Below, in pieces: positions 15,660-23,634 of a stretch of 64,000 bases of DNA (position 1 is the stretch's first letter; the number at the start of each line of letters is the position of its first letter). The stretch is from CAZVFX01 sp964626565 (GTDB lineage Bacteria; Myxococcota_A; UBA9042; CAIXZC01). The position numbers were made by a program, and so were the translations under genes. A model generated the notes under the pieces. That model did not search any database and was not told the DNA's origin. It saw only the letters and a list, made by a program, of their open reading frames with translations. The stretch is taken from NCBI GenBank assembly GCA_964626565.1, contig CAZVFX010000014.1, positions 19,232-83,231 of the forward strand, given 5' to 3'.

Positions 15660-17051
15660 ATGAGAAAATCCGGACTTTTGTTATACATAGTAGTTGCATT
15701 GGGCGTTCTTCACGCTGGAGAAGCCTCTGCTCAGTTCTTGGGCGGCACCGGCGCACTGAAGCTTCCGCCCCGGCCCATGAAGCTCGGAGTCCACACCGAC
15801 GATTTTGTCCTCTTGCCGACGTTTGTCCTTGGCATGGCCTATGACACAAACGTGTTCTACGAGGACGTTAGCGACTATGAAGAACCCAACAGTTCGCCGC
15901 TGCTGAAGGTCGGCCCCGGGTTGACCATCATCAACCGGAACACCCGCAACCTCAAGGTCAAGTTCAGCGGCAACGCATACGTCGACTACTACCTGGCAGA
16001 CAGCGAGACAGTGTCGGAGCACAGCAATTTCGGCGGAGACGTCGGCATTGCTGCGACCTTCTTCAACAGTGGACCGTTCTCTCTTACCCTCCGGGAGAGG
16101 TTCAGGAGGGCCTTGGAGAGGCGCAACGGCCAAACCGGTTCCAACTTCAACCGACACTTGAACAGAGTCGGTGCGGGTGCGGTGTTCAAGCCGGGCGGAG
16201 GTGCGCTCGAGATTCGCACCGATTACGATTTTGTCGCCGACTTGTTCAGCGATACGACCAAGGACTGGGGCGACCTCGTCTATCACGATGTCAGGTTGCG
16301 GGCCAGTTGGAAGTTCTTCCCCTTCACCGCGGTTTTGGCCGAGGGGAATTGGCAGGTGCGGGACTACCTGAGTGACGGTCACGGATACTACGGTGAACTT
16401 ACCGATAACACTCCGCTGAAGGGCCGAATCGGAATCAACGGCTTCATCACGAAGAAGCTGTCGTTCATGGCGCTGGTAGGGTGGGGGCATTCGTTCCACG
16501 CTGAGCGTACCGTGGACCCTCAGGAAACTGCTGAAACTCCAGACGCCAACCAGAGCTTCAACTCCGTCATCGGCGAAGCGAGACTCTCTTTGCGCTTCTC
16601 CCCGAATACGATTCTTCAGGGCGGCTACGTCCGTGATTTTCGGGACAGCCTCTTTTCCAATTTCGTCTCGTATCACAAGTTCTATGGAAACTTCCAGCAG
16701 CGCATCGCCAGCCGTGTTGATGTCGAACTGGACGTAGCGTACCTCTATCTCACGTATGCCCAATTGCCACGCAGCTATCTGTACAACGCTCAGTCGGATG
16801 CGGTTACCGGTTTGCTGGGCGCAGGGTGGGACCGCACCGATATCCTCCTGGTGGGCCAGATGAAGACCACTGTGGATATTACCCGGGCGTTGGGTCTGGA
16901 GTTGCTGTATCGGATGGAGTTGAACAACGAGCCGTTCAACAGCGACGCAAAATTCGGCGTTCGCCGAACCGAGGCGGACGGCACGACGATAGAGGACTAC
17001 CTTGCCTACAACCGGCACTTCATCCTTGGCAGCCTGGTTGTGCGCTACTAG
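15660..17051 (+). CDS. Outer-membrane beta-barrel protein, probable polysaccharide export partner
   Basis: 463 residues with a signal peptide (1-24, cut near ASAQF). The mature part consists of alternating polar and aromatic strands typical of an outer-membrane barrel (for example LKVKFSGNAYVDYYL, VDVELDVAYLYLTYA) and ends in LVVRY, a final aromatic as in barrel proteins recognised by BamA. The pattern fits the BBP2-type outer-membrane family often found beside Wza-like genes. Myxococcus EPS and related pathways pair an 18-strand barrel with a shortened Wza-like lipoprotein; the next gene here, 3 bases away, encodes just such a short protein. The role as outer-membrane pore for a polysaccharide is inference from this pairing. 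Confidence 0.85.
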   Translation: MRKSGLLLYIVVALGVLHAGEASAQFLGGTGALKLPPRPMKLGVHTDDFVLLPTFVLGMAYDTNVFYEDVSDYEEPNSSPLLKVGPGLTIINRNTRNLKVKFSGNAYVDYYLADSETVSEHSNFGGDVGIAATFFNSGPFSLTLRERFRRALERRNGQTGSNFNRHLNRVGAGAVFKPGGGALEIRTDYDFVADLFSDTTKDWGDLVYHDVRLRASWKFFPFTAVLAEGNWQVRDYLSDGHGYYGELTDNTPLKGRIGINGFITKKLSFMALVGWGHSFHAERTVDPQETAETPDANQSFNSVIGEARLSLRFSPNTILQGGYVRDFRDSLFSNFVSYHKFYGNFQQRIASRVDVELDVAYLYLTYAQLPRSYLYNAQSDAVTGLLGAGWDRTDILLVGQMKTTVDITRALGLELLYRMELNNEPFNSDAKFGVRRTEADGTTIEDYLAYNRHFILGSLVVRY

Positions 17052-17054
17052 ACA

Positions 17055-17660
17055 ATGACCCGGTCGTTTTCCCCAATTCTGGCTGTCTTTCTCCTGTTTG
17101 TGGTGGGTTGTCCGCCCCCGGGCGGAGACGACTATATTCGCCTGCCGGTGGATACAAAGTCGATTCGGGATTCGGTTACCCTGGGGCCGGGTGACGTCTT
17201 CGAGGCCCGGGTCTACGGAGAAAAGGATCTGTCCGGAGTGCATCGGGTGTCCAGCGATGGCACCATCATCTTCCCCCTTGTCGGCGAAGTTACCGTCCAG
17301 AATCTGTCAACGACTCAGATTGCGAACCTGCTACAGGATAAGCTGGCCGACGGCTACCTGAAGAAACCGTATGTCACCATTGTCATCAAGGAATACAACT
17401 CCAAGAAGATATTCGTCCTGGGGCAAGTCAGCAAGCCGGGGACCTTTCCCTTCGAAGGGGAGATGAACGTCATCCAAGCGATAACTCTCGCCGGCGGTTT
17501 TACACCCATGGCGCGCAAGAACAGCGTCATCGTTACGAGAGTTGAGAACCAGGAAGAGTTGAGGATTCGAGTCCCCGTCGAGAAAATCAGCGAGGGGCTT
17601 GCGCCCAACCTGGGGCTCAAACCGGGGGACATTGTGTTCGTTCCGGAAACTGTGATCTAG
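17055..17660 (+). CDS. Short Wza-like polysaccharide export lipoprotein (OPX family)
   Basis: 201 residues with a lipoprotein signal (lipobox VVGC at about residue 19). Seen: a poly-export domain (about 40-115; LGPGDVFEARVYGEKDLSG, DGTIIFPLVGEV), then one SLBB-type domain (about 116-200; FVLGQVSKPGTFPFEGEMNV, LKPGDIVFVPE). The protein stops after this: the C-terminal amphipathic helix that forms the outer-membrane pore of E. coli Wza (379 residues) is absent. It therefore probably needs a separate outer-membrane channel, and the barrel gene immediately upstream fits. The start ATG 17055 follows the barrel stop by 3 bases, implying co-translation. Confidence 0.92.
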   Translation: MTRSFSPILAVFLLFVVGCPPPGGDDYIRLPVDTKSIRDSVTLGPGDVFEARVYGEKDLSGVHRVSSDGTIIFPLVGEVTVQNLSTTQIANLLQDKLADGYLKKPYVTIVIKEYNSKKIFVLGQVSKPGTFPFEGEMNVIQAITLAGGFTPMARKNSVIVTRVENQEELRIRVPVEKISEGLAPNLGLKPGDIVFVPETVI

Positions 17661-17683
17661 CCCCTCACACGCACGCGAAGTTC

Positions 17684-17712
17684 TTGCCTTCTAGCATGGT
17701 AAACTGTACAGT
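17684..17712 (+). promoter_or_regulatory. Putative promoter of the Wzc-like gene and dnaK
   Basis: TTGCCT at 17684-17689, a 17-base spacer and TACAGT at 17707-17712, 35 bases before the ATG at 17748. Confidence 0.45.
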
Positions 17713-17747
17713 CTAAACAGAATTGTAGTGTTCCCGGAACGGGCTGG

Positions 17748-20054
17748 ATGGAAGAACGGCGCCAACTATCTGAAATTACTGATACTCTCCGGACATTCAT
17801 TGGGGTGCTGGAGAAACGGAAGTGGTTTGCCATCGCGGTTCTCGTGGCCACCGTGGGCGTGAGTATGCTGTTGGCGTCCAAGCAGTCTCCCGTGTACAAA
17901 GCAACTGCCACCATCATAATTGAGAAGCGAAGCCCGACGGTGCTGTCCCGTGTTCAGGAAGTCATCGAGTTGGGTACCTCCGACTATTGGAGCATGAAGG
18001 AGTACATGCAGACCCAGTTGGAGATACTCAAGAGCCGGCGGCTCGCCAAGCGGGTGGTCGACAAACTTACCCTCGCTCTTGACGAGCGCTTTCTGGGCCT
18101 GGACGGGAACAATCCGCCCTTGAGCGAAGCCGAGAAGCGTCGCCGGATGGCGAAGATGGACGCGGTTGCAGTGCTCATGGGGCGGGTCGAGGTGGAAGCC
18201 AGGATGGATAGCCAACTCGTGCTCGTGAGCGTTGAGGCGCCCGACCCCCACATGGCCCAGGACCTTGCCAATGCGCTGGTTACCGAGTACCGGCAGGAGA
18301 ACCTCGAGTACAAGAAACGGGTGGTTTCGGATGCAATCTCCGAACTTCGGGATATGTTGCTGCGACTCAAGCAAGAGAAGGAGGAGGCGGAAGCAAAGGT
18401 GCTCGAATTCGAGCGTCGTCACGCGATGGGCAGCTTGGAGAGCAGGAAGCGGAGCGTAGAGGAGAAGCTCAAGACCTACGACGAACGGTATCTGCAGGCG
18501 GGCATCGACAGGTCCGATTTGGAGTCCAGTCCTCTGCGGGACCAACTCGACGTGCAGATAGCAGCTCTCGAAGTGCTCCTCAAGGAGAAGGACTTCTCCC
18601 GGGTGGCACATCCGCTTCTCGTCGAAAGCTCCACTATTTCGCTGCTCAAGCAGAAGCTCGTGGACCTGGAGACCAAGGTTCGCGAGTTGACCGGAAGGTA
18701 CGGTCCCAAGCATCCCATGATGAAAGCCGCCTACAGCCAGCGCAAGCTGGTCCGCAACACTTTGCAGCGGGAAGCGAGCATGCTGTTGCAAGCGGAACTG
18801 ATCAAGTTGCGCAAGCAGCACGCGGAGGAAAGCGACAAGCTGGTCAAGTCGATCCAAATGGAAGACGAGCTGAGGAAGATGCTGGAGCGTGCCAAGGAGG
18901 AGGAAACCGCGCTCGTCAAGCTCGAACTCGATTATGAGCCGCTGAGGAAGAACGAGGAAGAGGTCGAGAAGCACTACGAGAGCGTCAAGGAGAGGTACTC
19001 GGAAACCAGCTTGAGCGCACAGGTTGAAACAAACAACGTCCGTATTCAGGATCTGGCCCCACTGCCCGACCTTCCCATCCGGCCCAACCGCAAGCTGAGC
19101 CTGCTCATCGGCGTATTTCTCGGTTTGCTCCTGGGCATCGGTGCGGCATTCTTCGTGGAGTCGCTGGACAGTACTCTGAAGACTCGTGAGGATATCGAGG
19201 TTATCATGGGGGTGGATTTCCTGGGGCTCTTGCCCGCGATCGGGGAGATGGACAGGCCCGAAGTGGACGGTCCCCACGAACAGCCGGAACTGTTCGTACA
19301 CCACTTCCCGAAGTCTTCCATTACCGAACACTTTCGGACCGTCAAAACGAACCTCTTCTTCTCCCGACCGGGTGAACGTCTTCGGCACGTTCTTATCGCC
19401 AGCCCTGGTCCCAAGGAAGGGAAGACCACGGTGGCCGTGAATCTGGCTGCGGTGAATGCGGCCGCCGGTTCTCGCACCCTTATCGTCGACACAGACATGC
19501 GCCGCCCGCGAGTTCACAAGTTGTTGGGCATCCCCAGGCGGCCGGGCATCACTGAGTTCTATCTCGGCACCGCTCCCATCGAGAATTTCACTCGTTCTAC
19601 AACCGTGGAGGGAATGGATGTGCTGACCTGCGGGTCCATTTCCCCAAATCCGGTTGAGATTCTCGAGTCAGCCAAGTTCCGGCAAATGCTGGAGCGCCTC
19701 ACCGAACTGTATGACACGGTCTTCTTCGATTCTCCGCCGTTGCTGGCGGTGGCCGACGCCAAGATTATCTGTTCCATGCTCGATTCCGGCGTGTTGGTGG
19801 TGAAGGCGGGGCAGACGACGAAGGATGCCCTCAAGGAAGCTCGCCGGATGCTGTATCCCATCATCAGCGAGGATGTTGGTGTGGTGCTCAACTGTTTTGA
19901 TGTTGAAAAGCATTCGTATCGCTATTACTATTACCGGAGCAAGCGCTACGGCTACTACAATTATTATGCTTACGATGACAAGGGCGCAGGTGAGCCTGAG
20001 TCCACGATAGATATTAGCCCGAAGGAGAGGAGACGCAAATGGGCAAAGCAATAG
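17748..20054 (+). CDS. Wzc-like polysaccharide co-polymerase and BY-type tyrosine kinase
   Basis: 768 residues, near the usual length for Wzc. Seen: membrane helix 1 at about 27-44, a Wzz domain with long periplasmic coiled coils (about 180-410), a Pro-containing segment before membrane helix 2 (about 443-466; LSLLIGVFLGLLLGIGAAFF), then a cytoplasmic kinase domain. It has Walker A GPKEGKT (Lys559), Walker A' LIVDTDMRRP and Walker B VFFDSPP. The C-terminus carries a cluster of eleven Tyr within about twenty residues (YRYYYYRSKRYGYYNYYAY), the autophosphorylation tail. Known role: cycles of Tyr phosphorylation control polymer length and export through Wza. No polymerase, flippase or glycosyltransferase is nearby, so the polymer is made elsewhere. 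Confidence 0.95.
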   Translation: MEERRQLSEITDTLRTFIGVLEKRKWFAIAVLVATVGVSMLLASKQSPVYKATATIIIEKRSPTVLSRVQEVIELGTSDYWSMKEYMQTQLEILKSRRLAKRVVDKLTLALDERFLGLDGNNPPLSEAEKRRRMAKMDAVAVLMGRVEVEARMDSQLVLVSVEAPDPHMAQDLANALVTEYRQENLEYKKRVVSDAISELRDMLLRLKQEKEEAEAKVLEFERRHAMGSLESRKRSVEEKLKTYDERYLQAGIDRSDLESSPLRDQLDVQIAALEVLLKEKDFSRVAHPLLVESSTISLLKQKLVDLETKVRELTGRYGPKHPMMKAAYSQRKLVRNTLQREASMLLQAELIKLRKQHAEESDKLVKSIQMEDELRKMLERAKEEETALVKLELDYEPLRKNEEEVEKHYESVKERYSETSLSAQVETNNVRIQDLAPLPDLPIRPNRKLSLLIGVFLGLLLGIGAAFFVESLDSTLKTREDIEVIMGVDFLGLLPAIGEMDRPEVDGPHEQPELFVHHFPKSSITEHFRTVKTNLFFSRPGERLRHVLIASPGPKEGKTTVAVNLAAVNAAAGSRTLIVDTDMRRPRVHKLLGIPRRPGITEFYLGTAPIENFTRSTTVEGMDVLTCGSISPNPVEILESAKFRQMLERLTELYDTVFFDSPPLLAVADAKIICSMLDSGVLVVKAGQTTKDALKEARRMLYPIISEDVGVVLNCFDVEKHSYRYYYYRSKRYGYYNYYAYDDKGAGEPESTIDISPKERRRKWAKQ

Positions 20055-21844
20055 GCATTGACCTGGGTACGACGTTTTCGTGCGTAGCAACCATGGAAGG
20101 AGGCACTCCCGTAGTGATCTCGAACCAGGAAGGCGGCCGCACGACGCCGTCGGTGGTGGCCTTCACGGAAGACGGGCGGTTGGTTGGAAGCTCGGCCCGT
20201 CGCCAGTTGGTTGCCAACCCGGAGAACACTGTGTACTCGGTGAAACGATTGATGGGAAGGAAGTTCGATACCCCTGAGGTTGAGCGGATGAACAAGTCCT
20301 CGGGATATCGCATCAATCCAGCTCCCAACGGGGATGCTCACGTCGAGGTTGGCGAGCGGCTCTATTCGCCTCAGGAGATCTCTGCTTTCGTGCTCAGCGA
20401 GATGAAGGAGCACGCCGAGGAGTACCTGGGCACGGAGGTTGGCGAGGCGGTGATTACGGTCCCTGCCTACTTCAACGACGCGCAGCGGCAGGCGACCCGT
20501 GACGCCGGGCGTATTGCCGGTCTGGAAGTGCTCCGGATCATCAACGAGCCTACGGCCGCGGCGCTGGCCTACGGGCTGACCAAGGAGGCCAGCGGCCTCA
20601 TCGCCATCTATGACCTGGGCGGCGGCACCTTCGATATTTCCATTCTGGAGGTGGGCCAGGGAGTCTTCCAGGTCAAGGCGACACATGGCGACACCTTCCT
20701 CGGAGGCGAGGACGTTGACTCTCGGATCGCCGATTTTATTATCGAGGAATTCCAGAAGGCCGAGGGCGTGGACCTGACAGAGGATTTTGTCGCTCACCAG
20801 CGTGTCCGCGAAGCTGCGGAGAAGGCCAAAGTCGAGCTGTCGGTCGCGGAAGAAACCGAGATCAATCTTCCCTTTATCCACGCGGATGACAAGGGGCCAA
20901 AGCACGTAAAGCGAAACCTGACTCGCAAGGAACTCGAGTCCATGGTCGAGGACCTCATAGACAAGACGGTCTGGCACTGCGAGAAAGTCCTCGAGGACGC
21001 CGGGCTTAAAGTCGGGGACGTCGGGGAAGTTCTGCTGGTCGGCGGCATGACGAAGATGCCGCTGGTGCGGGCCAAGGTCGCCAAGTTCTTCGACCGGGCG
21101 CCCAACCGGGGCGTGAACCCCGATGAGGCGGTTGCGGTTGGCGCTGCCATCCAGGCCGGCATTCTGTCGGGCGAAGTCGAGGATGTGCTGCTCCTCGACG
21201 TTATTCCACTGTCCCTGGGTATTGAGACCAAGGGAGGCGTGTTTACCCGGCTTATCGAGCGGAACCGGACGATTCCCACTTCATGTACCGAAGTGTTTAC
21301 CACAGCGGAGGACTACCAGTCTGTGGTGAATATCCACGTGCTTCAAGGTGAGCGTCCCATGGCTCGGGACAACAAGTCCCTGGCCAGGTTCGAACTGGTG
21401 GGCATTCCACCGGCCCGCCGGGGGTTCCCCAAGATTGAGGTGACCTTCGAAGTTGACGTCAACGGCATCCTGTCCGTTCGAGCCAAGGACATGGCCACGG
21501 GCAACGAGCAGTCCATCAGGGTGCGTCCGTCCAGCGGGTTGTCCGAGCGGGAGATCGAGAAGTTCATCGATGAGGCCGACGAGCATCGCTCCAAGGACGT
21601 CCGGAAGAAGGAACTGGCGGAACTCAAGAACAAGGTGGAAGGCCTGCTCTACACCACCGAGCGTTCCATGGCCGAATTCCAAAGCTACCTTACCCAGGAA
21701 GAGCGCGACCAGATCGAGGCGGACATGGAGAAGTGCCGCGACGCGCTGGAAGGGGACGACGAGGACAAGATCAAAGAGGCGATGCTGGCCCTCGAGAAAT
21801 CTTCCTACCGAATCGCCGAGGTTATGTACAAGGACCTCGCCTGA
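20039..21844 (+). CDS. dnaK: DnaK/Hsp70 chaperone overlapping the Wzc-like gene
   Basis: 601 residues. Seen: nucleotide-binding domain with GIDLGTTFSCVA, YDLGGGTFDISI, NEPTAAALAYGL and LLVGGMTKMP; linker LLLDVIPLSLGIET; substrate-binding beta domain with QGERPMARDNKSL and FEVDVNGILSVRAKD; and a helical lid. The C-terminal disordered tail ending EEV of housekeeping DnaK (about 638 residues in E. coli) is missing. The start lies 16 bases inside the end of the Wzc-like gene with GGAGAGGAG upstream, so translation is coupled. No dnaJ, grpE or CIRCE element is nearby. In Myxococcus the DnaK homologue SglK is needed for exopolysaccharide and social motility, which makes a dedicated polysaccharide-linked role likely. 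Confidence 0.95.
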   Translation: MGKAIGIDLGTTFSCVATMEGGTPVVISNQEGGRTTPSVVAFTEDGRLVGSSARRQLVANPENTVYSVKRLMGRKFDTPEVERMNKSSGYRINPAPNGDAHVEVGERLYSPQEISAFVLSEMKEHAEEYLGTEVGEAVITVPAYFNDAQRQATRDAGRIAGLEVLRIINEPTAAALAYGLTKEASGLIAIYDLGGGTFDISILEVGQGVFQVKATHGDTFLGGEDVDSRIADFIIEEFQKAEGVDLTEDFVAHQRVREAAEKAKVELSVAEETEINLPFIHADDKGPKHVKRNLTRKELESMVEDLIDKTVWHCEKVLEDAGLKVGDVGEVLLVGGMTKMPLVRAKVAKFFDRAPNRGVNPDEAVAVGAAIQAGILSGEVEDVLLLDVIPLSLGIETKGGVFTRLIERNRTIPTSCTEVFTTAEDYQSVVNIHVLQGERPMARDNKSLARFELVGIPPARRGFPKIEVTFEVDVNGILSVRAKDMATGNEQSIRVRPSSGLSEREIEKFIDEADEHRSKDVRKKELAELKNKVEGLLYTTERSMAEFQSYLTQEERDQIEADMEKCRDALEGDDEDKIKEAMLALEKSSYRIAEVMYKDLA

Positions 21845-21858
21845 TACCACCCACAATT

Positions 21859-21887
21859 TTGCTACATTCGCACACTGGCCATACCAT
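21859..21887 (+). promoter_or_regulatory. Putative promoter of the MoaD-like gene
   Basis: TTGCTA at 21859-21864, a 17-base spacer and TACCAT at 21882-21887, 29 bases before the ATG at 21917. Confidence 0.4.
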
Positions 21888-21916
21888 GGTTGTAGGGTTA
21901 TCTAGCGGGGAGTGCC

Positions 21917-22348
21917 ATGGGCATGTTGCTTGGGAGCCGGCGGAACGAAGAGCTGTTGCGAGACACTCCGTTCGTTTCCGAGTTCAGGGTTTCCGCCCAA
22001 CCCCCGCAGCCTGACGATATCTCCGTTACTGTGCATTTCCTGGGCAGTCTGGCGATGAGGGCCGGTACGGACATGTGTCGCCTCACCTGCCTGAGGGGAA
22101 CGCCTCTGGTATGGCTTCTGGGCAGCGTCGCCCGCACCTATCCCGGCTTTCAGGAAGTATTGGCGGATGAAGGGTGCTACGTGCCGGTAATCAACGGCCG
22201 ACGGGCTTACTGGTGGAGTGACATGGGAGTTGACGGCGAGTTGGTGCTCGTGCCTTCAGTCGCTTTTTTCGACTGGCCGGAAGGGATGAAGAAACGACGC
22301 AAGTTTTCCGGGATCACGTGTCTGGATGTAGAGGGCCCCGTTACCTGA
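21917..22348 (+). CDS. MoaD/ThiS-like beta-grasp protein without the terminal diglycine
   Basis: 143 residues; GGGGAG at 21907-21912 precedes the ATG. After about 33 N-terminal residues the pattern fits a MoaD fold: strand VTVHFLGSLAMRAG, helix LVWLLGSVARTYPGFQEVL, strand YVPVINGRR and strand GELVLVPSVAF, in the order and spacing of MoaD. MoaD and ThiS end in Gly-Gly immediately after this last strand, where sulfur is attached; here the chain instead continues about 27 residues (FFDWPEGMKKRRKF onward). It is therefore unlikely to be a sulfur carrier unless processed. No molybdopterin genes are nearby. Its 3' end overlaps the opposing AIM24 gene by 93 bases. Confidence 0.7.
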   Translation: MGMLLGSRRNEELLRDTPFVSEFRVSAQPPQPDDISVTVHFLGSLAMRAGTDMCRLTCLRGTPLVWLLGSVARTYPGFQEVLADEGCYVPVINGRRAYWWSDMGVDGELVLVPSVAFFDWPEGMKKRRKFSGITCLDVEGPVT

Positions 22349-22933
22349 GAACCTGGCCACCAGGCCTTCCCCGCTCAAGAAGAGGCTTTTTAGCCCCCCA
22401 ACCTTGCTGATGTTGTACTGGAGCGACTCCTCAAACGCCACGATGTGACCCGTGTCGACTACATATTGTTGCTCCACATCCTGTTTCGCCATGGCGCCGA
22501 AACTTGTTATCCACACCTTACCGGGGCCGGTGAGCTTCAGCAGAAACAGTCCGGTTCCACTGAAGAATCCTTTGGCGCCGCCCCACTTCGTGTCCAGGCT
22601 CACCTCGGGAGTGCTGGCCAGGTAGCAGGACGACTGCACCATTAATGTGCGGCCTGCTTCCAAGTCCAACTCCAGGATGTCTCCCGGCGAAGCGGGCGCC
22701 AGGTAGACGGCCCCGGCCTGAGAAGTGGCTTCGTAAGTTGACTGGAAAAAGCTCTCCCCACCCAGCACCTTGCGTTTGAGTCCCTTAAGCACGCCGCCCC
22801 GCGCCTTGGAGGTAAGAGTGACCTGTGGTTCCATACCCACCATCGCACCACTCTCGGCGACCAGCTTTTCCCCCGGTTCAAGGGTCACAGCCAGCATTGC
22901 ATATTCAGGCTTGAGTTCGATGTTTGACTGCAT
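22256..22933 (-). CDS. AIM24-family protein, copy 1
   Basis: 225 residues; GGGAGG precedes the ATG. Seen: the family pattern of a short N-terminal LKPEYAMLAVTLEPGE, AESGAMVGM, a LKGLKRKVLGGESFF segment, a GDILELDL strand, VQSSCYLAST, GAKGFFSGTGLFLLKL and C-terminal GEGLVARFSGNGALYIQTR. AIM24 proteins (TIGR00266 type) adopt a beta-roll fold; the bacterial function is not established. No signal peptide, so cytoplasmic or membrane-peripheral. Third and last gene of a minus-strand trio of paralogues. Its C-terminal 30 or so codons lie opposite the MoaD-like gene's tail. Confidence 0.9.
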   Translation of the reverse strand: MQSNIELKPEYAMLAVTLEPGEKLVAESGAMVGMEPQVTLTSKARGGVLKGLKRKVLGGESFFQSTYEATSQAGAVYLAPASPGDILELDLEAGRTLMVQSSCYLASTPEVSLDTKWGGAKGFFSGTGLFLLKLTGPGKVWITSFGAMAKQDVEQQYVVDTGHIVAFEESLQYNISKVGGLKSLFLSGEGLVARFSGNGALYIQTRDPGKLASFLHPFRPVEKSD

Positions 22934-22944
22934 TTCTTACCTCC

Positions 22945-23622
22945 CTACTGCTGCCGCGGAGGCAGCTTGGGCCCGACGGCCGAGCCGAACTCCGCGGGGT
23001 TGCGGGTCTGGATCCACAGTTTGCCCCGGCCGGTGAACTGGCAGACCAGGCCTTCGCCGCTGAAGAAGGTCGAAAACCAGCCGCCGACGCGCCGTAGTTT
23101 GAAATCCAGGGTCGGTTCGAAAGCCACCAGATGTCCCGTGTCGATGATAAACGGCTCGGATATCTCCATTTCGTGGATGCCGCCGAAGGCTGACATCAAT
23201 ACCGGGCCCTGTCCGACTGCCTTGAGCATAAAGAAGCCCTTGCCGCCGAAGAAATTCTTGAATCCAGCGACTTTGGTCTGGATGTCAACAGCAGGAGAAC
23301 TGGCCACGTAGCAGGTGGATTGTATCAGCAGCTCGCCGCTAAGATCGTGCTGAACGAGATCCCCCACGTTGGCGGGAGCCAACCTCACGTGCCCCTGGCC
23401 GCTTTCGGCAGTGAAGGTGTTCATGAAGAACGATTCACCGGTGAACATCTTGCGTGCGAGGCCCTTGAGGATTCCGCCCTTTCCCATGCGGGAACTGGTT
23501 TCCATTTTTACATTTGCCGCCATACCGATCATCGCGCCGCTTTCGGCTCGAATCGACTCGCCCTGCTCCATGGTCACAGTGGCGGTGGCATAGGCGGGCT
23601 GGTGTTCCAATTTGATTTCCAT
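22945..23622 (-). CDS. AIM24-family protein, copy 2
   Basis: 225 residues; GGAGGACGCT precedes the ATG. It has the same architecture as its neighbours: AESGAMIGMAANVKM, a KGGILKGLARKMFTGESFF segment, VRLAPANVGDLVQHDL, IQSTCYVASSPAV, FKNFFGGKGFFMLKAV and GEGLVCQFTGRGKLWIQTR. It starts 11 bases from the end of copy 3 and ends 11 bases before copy 1, consistent with one transcript. The closest relationship appears to be with copy 1, from shared motif spelling; an alignment would be needed to confirm it. Confidence 0.9.
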   Translation of the reverse strand: MEIKLEHQPAYATATVTMEQGESIRAESGAMIGMAANVKMETSSRMGKGGILKGLARKMFTGESFFMNTFTAESGQGHVRLAPANVGDLVQHDLSGELLIQSTCYVASSPAVDIQTKVAGFKNFFGGKGFFMLKAVGQGPVLMSAFGGIHEMEISEPFIIDTGHLVAFEPTLDFKLRRVGGWFSTFFSGEGLVCQFTGRGKLWIQTRNPAEFGSAVGPKLPPRQQ

Positions 23623-23634
23623 AGCGTCCTCCTC

